Below, piece by piece: positions 19,167-35,880 of a stretch of 64,000 bases of DNA. The notes under the pieces are model-generated. The model was not told where the DNA came from. It worked only from the letters and a program-made list of their open reading frames with translations, and ran no database searches. The DNA comes from Salinicola rhizosphaerae (GTDB taxonomy: Bacteria > Pseudomonadota > Gammaproteobacteria > Pseudomonadales > Halomonadaceae). The translations under genes were made by a program, and so were the position numbers. The stretch is from assembly GCF_014652715.1 (NCBI RefSeq), contig NZ_BMZI01000004.1, positions 165,922 to 229,921 of the forward strand, written 5' to 3'. Numbering within the stretch: the first letter of the stretch is position 1; the number at the start of each line of letters is the position of its first letter.

Positions 19167-19726
19167 TGCGCTCGCTCCCCAACCTGTTTCTCATCGGCCC
19201 CATGGGGGCCGGCAAAAGCACAATCGGCCGCCTTCTGGCGGCCGAATTGCAGCGCGAATTCCTGGATAGCGACCATCAGATCGAGGCGCGCTGCGGGGCG
19301 AATATCCCGTGGATTTTCGATGTGGAAGGTGAGCAGGGTTTTCGCGACCGTGAAACGGCGATGATCGACGAACTTTCTCGACGCGATGACGTCGTGATGG
19401 CGACCGGGGGCGGCGCCGTCGGGCGGGAGATCAATCGCCAGCTGCTGCGTGAGCGGGGCACGGTGATCTATCTGGCCACCACGGTCGAGCAGCAGGTTCG
19501 GCGTACCTCTCGCGATCGCAACCGGCCGCTGCTGCAGAACGCGAACCCTGAGCAGGTGCTGCGCGATCTATTCGCCATCCGCGACCCGCTCTACCGCGCG
19601 ACGGCCGACATCGTGGTGCGCACCGATCGCCGAGGCCCCAGAAGCGTGGTCAACGAGATCCTGCGTCGCGTCTCGCGGCTGACGGAGCCGCTCAAGTCGC
19701 GAAGTTCGGTGTCGCAGTCGCCCTAG
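19166..19726 (+). CDS. aroK: Shikimate kinase
   Basis: Phosphorylates shikimate at the 3-OH with ATP in the aromatic amino acid pathway. The 186-residue P-loop kinase has Walker [10 protein letters not shown] at residues 11-19, the DSDHQIE region binding shikimate and Mg (near 35), GGGAV (near 79) and the lid [11 protein letters not shown] near 111. It is translationally coupled to pilQ (TGATG), an arrangement long conserved in gammaproteobacteria although the two functions are unrelated. aroB follows after 79 bases. Confidence 0.97.
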   Translation: MRSLPNLFLIGPMGAGKSTIGRLLAAELQREFLDSDHQIEARCGANIPWIFDVEGEQGFRDRETAMIDELSRRDDVVMATGGGAVGREINRQLLRERGTVIYLATTVEQQVRRTSRDRNRPLLQNANPEQVLRDLFAIRDPLYRATADIVVRTDRRGPRSVVNEILRRVSRLTEPLKSRSSVSQSP

Positions 19727-19805
19727 TCTTTCTGTAGCCATCCTCGATTCGAGTCGCTTTATCGCCGGGGGCATCCGGCCGGTTCATCAACAGGGGTCAA
19801 CGTCC

Positions 19806-20918
19806 ATGTCGTCAAACACGTCGCTACCGATGGATCGTCTCGATGTCGCGCTCGGCGAACGCAGCTATCCGATTCACATCGGTGCCGGCCTGCTGTCGAG
19901 TCCCGAGCACCTCGTGGCGCATCTGGCCGGACGCCAGGTCATGATCGTGACCAATGATGTGGTCGCGCCGCTCTATCTCCCGGCCTTGAAAGAGACCCTG
20001 AACGCGCGCGATTTCGACGTCCGCGAAGTGATACTGCCCGACGGCGAGCCGACCAAGACGCTGGCCTCGGTGGAGCGTATCTGGGATGCGCTGCTGGCGG
20101 CCGGTTTCAATCGTCGCTGCACGCTGATCGCGCTCGGGGGTGGCGTCATCGGCGACATGGCCGGCTTTGCGGCAGCGAGCTATCAGCGCGGCGTCGCCTT
20201 CGTTCAGGTGCCGACCACGCTGCTGGCGCAGGTCGACTCCTCCGTCGGCGGCAAGACCGGCGTCAATCATCCGCGTGGCAAGAACATGATCGGTGCCTTC
20301 TGGCAGCCGAAGGCGGTGATCGTCGATACCGATACGCTCGCCACGCTCCCCGCACGCGAGCTCTCCGCGGGGCTGGCGGAAGTGATCAAGTACGGTCTGA
20401 TTCGCGATGCGGCGTTTCTGGACTGGCTCGAGGCCAACATGACGGCGCTGCGCGCGCTGGATGGTGGCGCGATCCGACACGCCATTCTGCGCAGCTGCGA
20501 GATCAAGGCCGAGGTGGTCGCGGAGGATGAAACCGAGCAGGGCGTGCGTGCCACGCTCAATCTCGGCCACACGTTCGGTCACGCGATCGAAGCGCATCAG
20601 GGGTATGGCAACTGGCTGCATGGAGAAGCCGTCGGTGCGGGCACCATGATGGCGGTACGCTTGTCGGCCGACCGCGGGTGGCTGTCAGAGGCCGATGTCG
20701 AACGCGTGGCCGGCGTGCTCGAGGCGGCGGCATTGCCGACGGTGGCACCGGCGAACATGAGCGCGGCGGACTTTCTCGAGCGCATGCGGCTGGACAAGAA
20801 AAACCTCGATGATCGCGTGCGTCTCATTCTGCTCGAGTCACTCGGGCAGGCCTGCATCCGTGACGATACGCCCGCCGATCAGCTCGACCGCCTGCTGCGA
20901 GATTTCTCCCGCCGCTGA
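19806..20918 (+). CDS. aroB: 3-dehydroquinate synthase
   Basis: NAD- and Zn/Co-dependent cyclisation of DAHP to 3-dehydroquinate, the second shikimate step. The 370-residue protein contains [23 protein letters not shown] (NAD site), [20 protein letters not shown], and metal ligands in [10 protein letters not shown] and LHGEAV. Two ATG codons lie close to the start (MSSNTSLPM); I keep the first. In many relatives a DamX-like SPOR protein gene follows aroB before gltB; here the next 741 bases hold no gene. Confidence 0.97.
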   Translation: MSSNTSLPMDRLDVALGERSYPIHIGAGLLSSPEHLVAHLAGRQVMIVTNDVVAPLYLPALKETLNARDFDVREVILPDGEPTKTLASVERIWDALLAAGFNRRCTLIALGGGVIGDMAGFAAASYQRGVAFVQVPTTLLAQVDSSVGGKTGVNHPRGKNMIGAFWQPKAVIVDTDTLATLPARELSAGLAEVIKYGLIRDAAFLDWLEANMTALRALDGGAIRHAILRSCEIKAEVVAEDETEQGVRATLNLGHTFGHAIEAHQGYGNWLHGEAVGAGTMMAVRLSADRGWLSEADVERVAGVLEAAALPTVAPANMSAADFLERMRLDKKNLDDRVRLILLESLGQACIRDDTPADQLDRLLRDFSRR

Positions 20919-21659
20919 ACCCCTTGCGGGTGAGCGAGGGTTGTCGCCGCCAGGCACTTTCAAACCGTCTGGTGGCAATCCGGCATAGTTTCCCCCTGCG
21001 CCCGTCTGCCGCTCTGGCCCTCGCTAGCATTTCCTTACGCTGTCTCTTCGATGCTGTCACCGCTTTCTGGTGGGTGCCTTGGTAAGCGCGCTGGTAGCGC
21101 GTCCCTTGCGGGCGATGGCTCGTCAAGTCGCTACCGTCCGTAAGTCGTCACATCGATGTTGTGAGTCTCGACTATGTTGCGTGTCTCGACTCTGATGTGG
21201 GTCTCGACTCGAAAAGGTCGCGTTAACATCGGTCGTCGGCCTGCTTTCGGCATGCTTCATGCCGTATCGGCATGGGGTTGTATGATGTCCACCCTGATCA
21301 AGCCAGGCTTTTTGGCTAATTCGACTTTAGTCTAATGGCTTGGTCTAAGCTCTTGAGCCGACACGGTATTTTGACAATAGACTTTTCTAAGTACGCGATT
21401 TCTAATGGTTTTGTTTTCTTTCGAGACTGCGCGGCGATTGCGCTGGTCGGGTTAAGTGGATATTCTGAGCGGCCCTCGCGCGCATGGCGTGAGGTGAAGT
21501 GTCGGCGTCGAGCGACGCCGTAAAACGCCAGTTACGCTTGGTTATAAGAATAAAAAACCCTCCAAAATATCTCTTTCCGTGACCGGATACAAGAGCCCGA
21601 TCTCCGACGCTGTCGGCTTTCGACCCGGGCTTTCCGATTTAGCTTTGTGAGGCACGCCC
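20919..21659. other. Long gltB upstream region
   Basis: 741 bases without a credible gene. It contains an 18-bp tandem repeat (21165-21209), a perfect hairpin CGGCATG-CTT-CATGCCG at 21248-21264 immediately repeated in part, and an AT-rich stretch from about 21310 to 21425. That stretch includes a perfect TTGACA (21371-21376) lacking a well-placed -10, and several TCTAAT hexamers (21331, 21401). A GC-palindrome at 21503-21520 follows. It looks like an extended regulatory region for gltBD. A minus-strand frame at 20824-21126 is Arg-rich with no SD and is not called. Confidence 0.5.
21165..21209. repeat. 18-bp period repeat, GTCTCGACT x3
   Basis: GTCTCGACT recurs at 21165, 21183 and 21201, exactly 18 bases apart, with degenerate spacers. 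Since 18 bases is less than two helical turns, it is more likely a decayed tandem duplication than an operator array. Confidence 0.75.
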
Positions 21660-27570
<5,911 letters not shown>

Positions 27571-27609
27571 CCCACCTCCAGACGCCACGCGTCACACGGC
27601 AACGTCATC

Positions 27610-27640
27610 GGGCGCCGGCGGTCTCGCCGGCGCCCTTTTT
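27610..27640 (+). terminator. Terminator of gltBD
   Basis: An 11-bp perfect GC stem GGGCGCCGGCG / CGCCGGCGCCC, loop GTCT, five T. Confidence 0.95.
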
Positions 27641-27784
27641 ATGGGATCGCGCTGGCGCGCTCGCCACGCATCGCGGTCGCGGTCAGGATTCACGGTGGTA
27701 TCGCTGCGAGCGAGTCGTTACAGTGGCGCGCTTCATCGACCGACCACGCTCGCTCGACAGGCGGGTATCTCAGGGGAAAACGAC

Positions 27785-28027
27785 ATGATCAGACTGGAAC
27801 GCAACATTCTGGATCAAGCGAACGTCAATCTTCGCGAGCTGGAAGAGCACGTGCTGGCGCCGGAGAACGTCGAAGGTGCCGAAGCGAAGACGGTATACGG
27901 CCGTCTGGAGACACTGTTTTCGCTGGCCAAGCTGAAGGACAGCGGGATGTCCGACGAGTGCGCCGGCATGCTCGAGGAGATCGAGCGCCGTGCCAAGATC
28001 GTGGCGGCGCGTCTCGAAAAAGCGTAA
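27785..28027 (+). CDS. Small helical protein of unknown function
   Basis: An 80-residue acidic protein (MIRLERNILDQAN...) predicted to be almost entirely alpha-helical, with no signal peptide, cysteine motif or membrane segment. The composition (many Glu, Leu, Ala) and heptad-like spacing of Leu/Val suggest a coiled-coil or helical hairpin. The start is set by AGGGG about nine bases upstream; the longer upstream frame is Arg-rich and starts inside the gltD terminator region. Codon use resembles the neighbours, so it is probably real. It lies alone between the gltD terminator and a large hairpin. I do not recognise the family. Confidence 0.7.
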   Translation: MIRLERNILDQANVNLRELEEHVLAPENVEGAEAKTVYGRLETLFSLAKLKDSGMSDECAGMLEEIERRAKIVAARLEKA

Positions 28028-28071
28028 ACCGCCGCGCGGTGCCTGCTGCGCCGTCCCGCGATGACGTCGAC

Positions 28072-28080
28072 GGGGGGGGG
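28072..28080. repeat. G9 homopolymer
   Basis: Nine consecutive G 45 bases after the stop of the small unknown gene, in the convergent intergenic region. It is a slippage-prone tract outside any coding frame. Confidence 0.85.
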
Positions 28081-28102
28081 ATGGCCGGCAGAGATATCCA
28101 CA

Positions 28103-28132
28103 GCGCGTCAGCCTCTCCCGAGGCTGACGCGC
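28103..28132. terminator. 13-bp hairpin between convergent genes
   Basis: Perfect stem GCGCGTCAGCCTC / GAGGCTGACGCGC with loop TCCC. There is no T-run on either side, but position between two convergent stops suggests a shared transcription barrier. Confidence 0.6.
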
Positions 28133-28163
28133 TTGTGCGTCGGGTGCGTGAATCGTGGACCCA

Positions 28164-29351
28164 TCACGTCTTGGGAATACGGCCCACCAGACTGGCGGCA
28201 TTCTGAGGACCGGTTTCCGCGAGGACCTGGCGGGCGTCGTCGAGTCGCTGGGCATCGAGGTCGAGCAGCAACACGCCTTTGACGCGCTCGTCCTCGAGGT
28301 AGAAGTAAGCGCCTTTGCCGTCGGCCACGTCTTCGATGATCTCCAGCGAGCTATCCGTGACGCCGATCGCTTTCCAAGCGATATCGAAGACGTTGGAGTA
28401 AAAATACGGCGTGTGCTCGTAGACTTCCATCGCCCCTGCCAGATTGTGGCCCACCGTGGCGCCCATCTGGTTGGCGTTGTCGACGTGCTCTGCGTGCCAG
28501 CGGCCGAGAAGACGATCCGGATAGGTGGCGACATCGCCGGCCGCGAAGATGGCGTCATCCGCCGTCTTGAGATGCTCGTCGACGACGATACCGCCGTCCA
28601 CCTCGAGCCCGGCCTTCGCTGCCAGCTCAACGCTCGGTTTGACGCCGATGCCGAAAACGACGGCGTCGGCGATCAGGCTCGATTCATCGTCGAGGGTCAG
28701 CGTCACCTTGCCGTCAGCCTCTTCACCGGCGGTGACCTTGCGCCCGCCCAGTAGTTGGACGCCGTTGTCGACGTAGGTCTGGTGGAAGCGGTTGGCCAGT
28801 GATGGCGGCAGCCGCGTGCTGCCGAGGACCTCTTCGGGGTAGATGAGCGTGACGCGGCAGCCATTCTGGATCAGTGCGGCCGCCAGTTCGGTGCCGATGT
28901 AGCTGCCGCCAACGACGGCGATGTGCAGATCCTTCCCGGACAGCTCGCGCAGCCGGTCGTAATCCTCGACGGTGCGGAAGTAACGCACGCGCGGGCTCTC
29001 GGGCAGATCCAGTCGGATCGGCTTGCCGCCGGTAGCGAGCAGCAGCTTGCCGTAGCCGAACGTCTCGCCGGCTGCGGTAGTGACCGTTTTGGCGCTGCGG
29101 TCGATCGCGGTGACGCGGGTGCCGGTGTGCAGTGTCGTGCCGGCGTCGCTCTCCGGCTGCATCCAGATCTTGTCGTAGCCGAACTCGGGATCGGTCCAGA
29201 GCTTCTTGGATAGCGCCGGCCGAGTGACGGGGCCGTTGGCTTCGGCGCCGAGAATGCCGATGGTGCCCTCGGTGTCTCTGTCGCGGATACCTTGTACGGC
29301 ATTGGCGGCAACCATACCGCCGCCGACGATGAGATAGTCGTAGCGTTGCAT
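28164..29351 (-). CDS. FAD-dependent pyridine nucleotide oxidoreductase (ferredoxin/rubredoxin reductase type)
   Basis: A 395-residue flavoprotein with two dinucleotide-binding folds: FAD site YLIVGGGMVAANA at residues 7-17 and NAD(P)H site VVGGSYIGTELAAAL near 148. It has an ATGG near 107 and FAAGDVAT near 280, the second FAD contact. There is no redox-active CxxC, which excludes disulfide reductases and fits ferredoxin, rubredoxin or putidaredoxin reductases and AIF-like enzymes. No ferredoxin or oxygenase partner is adjacent. A good SD (AGGGAGAG) precedes the ATG. It is divergent from the NCS2 permease gene; the natural electron acceptor cannot be told from sequence. Confidence 0.88.
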   Translation of the reverse strand: MQRYDYLIVGGGMVAANAVQGIRDRDTEGTIGILGAEANGPVTRPALSKKLWTDPEFGYDKIWMQPESDAGTTLHTGTRVTAIDRSAKTVTTAAGETFGYGKLLLATGGKPIRLDLPESPRVRYFRTVEDYDRLRELSGKDLHIAVVGGSYIGTELAAALIQNGCRVTLIYPEEVLGSTRLPPSLANRFHQTYVDNGVQLLGGRKVTAGEEADGKVTLTLDDESSLIADAVVFGIGVKPSVELAAKAGLEVDGGIVVDEHLKTADDAIFAAGDVATYPDRLLGRWHAEHVDNANQMGATVGHNLAGAMEVYEHTPYFYSNVFDIAWKAIGVTDSSLEIIEDVADGKGAYFYLEDERVKGVLLLDLDAQRLDDARQVLAETGPQNAASLVGRIPKT

Positions 29352-29650
29352 GTTCTCTCCCTGGGGTGCGTACGCGCTCTACTCGTGGTTGACGAAAAGC
29401 GAAAGCGGCGGCTTCTTCCTGAAGTCGACGCTCGATAGCGGGCGCAACCGCCTGCCACGTTTCACCATAGACAGCCTCGGCGATAGCCGCGAATGCCGTA
29501 TCGGGCGCCGCCGGATGCGGGCCGGCTTGAAAGGCGTCACAAGCTCGGCCGCGACGGGCATTGGGCGAGTCGGAACGCTGGCGGTAGAATGCGCCGCGGC
29601 CGGTCCAATGACCGGCCACCGTCACCGATCGACAGCTGGAGAGCAAAGCA

Positions 29651-30955
29651 ATGGCATCCTGGTTTCCCCGTTGGCGCCGCGTCGCCCCCGACAGTCAGGG
29701 CGTGGTCGCGCCTGACGAAGCATTGGCGCCGCTGCAGACGCTGGCGATGGGCGTACAGCACGCCGTGGCGATGTTCGGCTCGACCGTGCTGGCGCCGCTG
29801 CTGATGGGCTTCGACCCCAATCTCGCGATCCTGATGTCCGGTGTCGGCACGCTGCTTTTCTTTCTGATCGTTGGTGGACGCGTTCCCAGCTACCTGGGCT
29901 CGAGCTTCGCGTTCATCGGCGTAGTCATCGCGGCGACCGGGTATGGTGGTAGCGGTACTAACCCGTCGATCGGTCTCGCGCTGGGCGGGATCATCATGTG
30001 CGGCGCGATCTACGCGGCTATCGGCGTGGTGGTGATGGCGGCGGGCACGCGCTGGATCGAATCGCTTCTGCCGCCGGTCGTGACGGGGGCGATCGTCATG
30101 ACGATCGGGCTCAATCTGGCGCCGGTGGCGGTGTCGAGCGTGTCCGGCGCCAATTTCGATGCCATCATGGCGCTGGTGACGATTCTTTGCATCGGACTGG
30201 CTGCTGTGCTGACTCGGGGCATGCTGCAGCGGCTGCTGATCCTGGTCGGGCTGATTGCCGCCTATCTGATCTATGCGCTGGTCACCAATGGCCTCGGATG
30301 GGGCAAACCGATCGATTTCTCGATCATTGCCGCGGCGCCCTGGTTCGGGATGCCGAGTTTCAGCGCACCGACGTTCACGGCGCACGCCGCCGTGCTGATC
30401 GCGCCCGTTGCGGTGATCCTGGTGGCCGAGAATCTGGGTCACATCAAGGCGGTGGGTGCGATGACCGGGCGTGATCTCGACCCCTACATCGGGCGGGCGT
30501 TTCTAGGTGATGGCCTGGCGACGATGCTGTCCGGCTCGGCCGGGGGAACCGGCGTGACCACTTACGCCGAGAACATCGGCGTGATGGCGGTGACCAAGGT
30601 CTACTCGACACTGATCTTCGTCGCGGCGGCCGGTTTTGCCATCTTGCTCGGTTTCTCGCCGCGATTTGGTGCACTGATTCAGACCATTCCCGGACCGGTG
30701 CTGGCCGGCGCGTCGATCGTGGTCTTCGGTCTCATTGCCGTGGCCGGCGCGCGTATCTGGATTCAGAACCAGGTCGACCTCTCCGACAACGTCAATCTCA
30801 TCGTGGTGGCGGTGACGCTGGTGCTGGGCGCCGGCAACTTCTCGCTGTCGTTGGGTCAGTTCACGCTCGACGGCATCGGCACGGCGACCTTCGGTGCGAT
30901 CCTTTTGCATGCGCTGCTGCGTCGAGGGCGGCGCGCTGCCCTGGAACGGGAGTGA
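29651..30955 (+). CDS. NCS2 family uracil/xanthine permease
   Basis: Inner-membrane nucleobase:cation symporter of 434 residues with about 14 hydrophobic segments in the 7+7 inverted repeat UAT fold. Family markers are QHAVAMFGSTVLAPLL near residue 36, VPSYLGSSFAFIG near 77, VAENLGHIKAV near 260, and the NCS2 signature GGTGVTTYAENIGVMAVTKVYS near 298-318. The TTYAENIG sequence resembles UraA more than the xanthine (PucI-like) branch, so uracil is the likeliest substrate. GGAGAG precedes the ATG. No purine riboswitch is visible upstream. Confidence 0.92.
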   Translation: MASWFPRWRRVAPDSQGVVAPDEALAPLQTLAMGVQHAVAMFGSTVLAPLLMGFDPNLAILMSGVGTLLFFLIVGGRVPSYLGSSFAFIGVVIAATGYGGSGTNPSIGLALGGIIMCGAIYAAIGVVVMAAGTRWIESLLPPVVTGAIVMTIGLNLAPVAVSSVSGANFDAIMALVTILCIGLAAVLTRGMLQRLLILVGLIAAYLIYALVTNGLGWGKPIDFSIIAAAPWFGMPSFSAPTFTAHAAVLIAPVAVILVAENLGHIKAVGAMTGRDLDPYIGRAFLGDGLATMLSGSAGGTGVTTYAENIGVMAVTKVYSTLIFVAAAGFAILLGFSPRFGALIQTIPGPVLAGASIVVFGLIAVAGARIWIQNQVDLSDNVNLIVVAVTLVLGAGNFSLSLGQFTLDGIGTATFGAILLHALLRRGRRAALERE

Positions 30956-31106
30956 TCTGCTTCGAGACAAGCGCTTTGGGCTCAGTGCTTTGCCCGAGGC
31001 GGCGGGTAATCGCTTCGCTTTGGAAAGTTAGCGCGTTAGTCTAATCGTCAGGGCAAATCGCCACGAGGTGACCCGTTCCCAACATCCATATCGATAGAGA
31101 GCGCAG

Positions 31107-31838
31107 ATGAGCGAGCAAGCCAGCGATCAGGCCAGTGATAAGGATAGCGAAGCCTTGGTGCCCGAGGAGGAGTCGATCACGATGACCCGCGAGGTGCTGG
31201 AGCAGGATCTGATTCGTCGGCATTTCGAGCGCGCACATCCCGAGGTAGCGCTGCAGAGCCAGCAGCAGCTTCAGGACTCCATCCGCCACATGCTGGAGAC
31301 GGCGCCCGCCGAGGCGAGCGAGATCGACGGCGTCTATCTCTTTGCCTACGGCTCGCTGATCTGGAACCCTTGCGTGGAGGTCGCCGAGCGCCACACTTGC
31401 CGCCTGTATGGTTTCCATCGCGATTTCTGCCTCAAGCTCGATCACGGACGTGGCACGCCGCAGACGCCGGGACTCATGCTGGCGCTGGCGCCGGGCGGGT
31501 CCTGCCACGGGGTCGCGATTCGGGTGCCGGCCGCGCATCTCGAGCGCGAACTGATGCTGGTGTGGCGCCGCGAAATGCTGACCGGGGCCTACCGCCCGAA
31601 GTGGGTCAAGCTTCGTACCGACGTCGGCGCGCTGTGGGGGATCGCCTTCGTCATCAATCCGCATCACGAACGCTATATCGGCCGGCAGCCCAACGAGACC
31701 GTCGTCCATCTGCTGCGCACCGGTCGCGGGGTGCTCGGTTCCTGCCGCGAGTATCTCGACAATACGGTCGGTGACCTGCATTCGCTGGGCATTCGCGACC
31801 GGCGTCTGGAGTGGCTGCAGCGCGCCGTCGGCGACTGA
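31107..31838 (+). CDS. ChaC-like glutathione-specific gamma-glutamylcyclotransferase
   Basis: Probable cytosolic enzyme releasing 5-oxoproline from glutathione to leave Cys-Gly. The 243-residue protein carries the gamma-glutamylcyclotransferase signature AYGSLIWNP at residues 80-88, the LYGFHRDFC and LDHGRGTPQTPGL segments, and the candidate catalytic Glu156 in LVWRREM. The first 65 residues are acidic and helical, longer than in E. coli ChaC. The roughly 150-base upstream gap gives no clear promoter. It has no operon partner: pyrG starts 140 bases later in the same direction. Confidence 0.9.
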   Translation: MSEQASDQASDKDSEALVPEEESITMTREVLEQDLIRRHFERAHPEVALQSQQQLQDSIRHMLETAPAEASEIDGVYLFAYGSLIWNPCVEVAERHTCRLYGFHRDFCLKLDHGRGTPQTPGLMLALAPGGSCHGVAIRVPAAHLERELMLVWRREMLTGAYRPKWVKLRTDVGALWGIAFVINPHHERYIGRQPNETVVHLLRTGRGVLGSCREYLDNTVGDLHSLGIRDRRLEWLQRAVGD

Positions 31839-31909
31839 GGGCACGAGTGCGTCGCGACGTTGCCGGTCGGCGCGTATCGCAAATTGAGCCGGCGAGCCGG
31901 TTCTGGTAA

Positions 31910-33637
<1,728 letters not shown>

Positions 33638-33709
33638 AGGCAGCGGGGGATGGCGAAAGTCATCCCCCGCGTCGTTGTGGCGGAGCTAGACCGCAAGGCC
33701 CTCGATTGA

Positions 33710-35113
<1,404 letters not shown>

Positions 35114-35143
35114 CGTTCCGCTGCGCGTCGGCCAGACCGCGTT

Positions 35144-35203
35144 AAAAGCAGCCTTAGAATGCTCATTTACAACCACGTAAACTGCGCTTCTTAGGCTGCT
35201 TTT
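35144..35203. repeat. 60-bp palindromic element after eno
   Basis: Outer arms AAAAGCAGCCT (35144-35154) and AGGCTGCTTTT (35193-35203) pair over 11 bp, with inner partial pairing (TTAC at about 35167 with GTAA at 35177). The distal TTTT could terminate eno, but the length and imperfect interior look like a REP/MITE-type intergenic palindrome. No second copy is visible in this window. Confidence 0.75.
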
Positions 35204-35266
35204 GCCTCGTCTGATCCTAGCTCGCGAGAACGCTAGAGGTCATTAAGCGCCACGCAATGGTATTGA

Positions 35267-35305
35267 AACGCAAGAAGGCCGCTCGATGAGCGGCCTTCTT
35301 GCGTT
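35267..35305. terminator. Bidirectional terminator between eno and fdxA
   Basis: A perfect 18-bp stem AACGCAAGAAGGCCGCTC / GAGCGGCCTTCTTGCGTT with a three-base loop (GAT). It sits between the convergent eno and fdxA genes and is T-rich on the descending arm in both directions. Confidence 0.9.
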
Positions 35306-35350
35306 CTTCGGCTGCGAGCGTCCCATTGGCGCCATGAGGGCAGTAGCCAA

Positions 35351-35674
35351 TCAGCGTTCGAGCAGCTCGATCTTGTTCGGCTTGCCGTCCCACTCCTTGG
35401 CATCTTCCGGCGGATCTTTCTGCTCGGCGATGTTAGGCCACACTTCGGCGAGTTCGGCGTTCAGTTCGATGAACTGCTGCTGGCTTTCCGGCAGCTCGTC
35501 TTCCGAGAAGATCGCTTCGGCGGGGCACTCCGGCTCGCAGAGCGCACAGTCGATACACTCGTCCGGGTGAATGACGAGGAAGTTGGGCCCTTCGTAGAAG
35601 CAGTCCACCGGGCAGACTTCGACGCAGTCGGTGTATTTGCACTTGATGCAGTTCTCGGTGACGACGAACGTCAT
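35351..35674 (-). CDS. fdxA: 7Fe-8S ferredoxin FdxA
   Basis: Low-potential electron carrier of 107 residues with a 3Fe-4S and a 4Fe-4S cluster. Cysteines at residues 9, 12, 17 and 21 ([17 protein letters not shown]) and 40, 43, 46 and 50 ([12 protein letters not shown]) follow the Azotobacter-type FdI pattern, and the long C-terminal tail after the clusters is normal for FdxA. A strong SD (AGGAGAG) precedes the ATG. It lies downstream of mutS on the same strand, an order seen in pseudomonads; in those genomes rpoS, not eno, is the other neighbour (from memory). Confidence 0.96.
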   Translation of the reverse strand: MTFVVTENCIKCKYTDCVEVCPVDCFYEGPNFLVIHPDECIDCALCEPECPAEAIFSEDELPESQQQFIELNAELAEVWPNIAEQKDPPEDAKEWDGKPNKIELLER

Positions 35675-35880
35675 GGGTGATCTCTCCTGTTGCGGGGCTG
35701 GCCCCTCGGGTCACGGTCGCGGCGGATAATGGTAACGCTCGATAGGAATCGCCGTGTGCGACGGCGCCGCCTTGCGGTCTTCTTTGGCGCCATATTCTAG
35801 GCGGCGCTCGCCAGCCCCGGCAAGCCGGGACTGGGAACGTCTGGGAATGGTGTTATAGCCTCACAGCGCGTGTTGCCGAG

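Noticed and set aside
20824-21126. 100-codon minus-strand frame after aroB
   Set aside because: Very Arg-rich, no SD, overlaps the aroB 3' end, no recognisable family.
29352-29650. Purine or other riboswitch upstream of the NCS2 permease
   Set aside because: No conserved three-way junction elements are visible; the 299-base divergent gap shows only ordinary sequence and a good SD.
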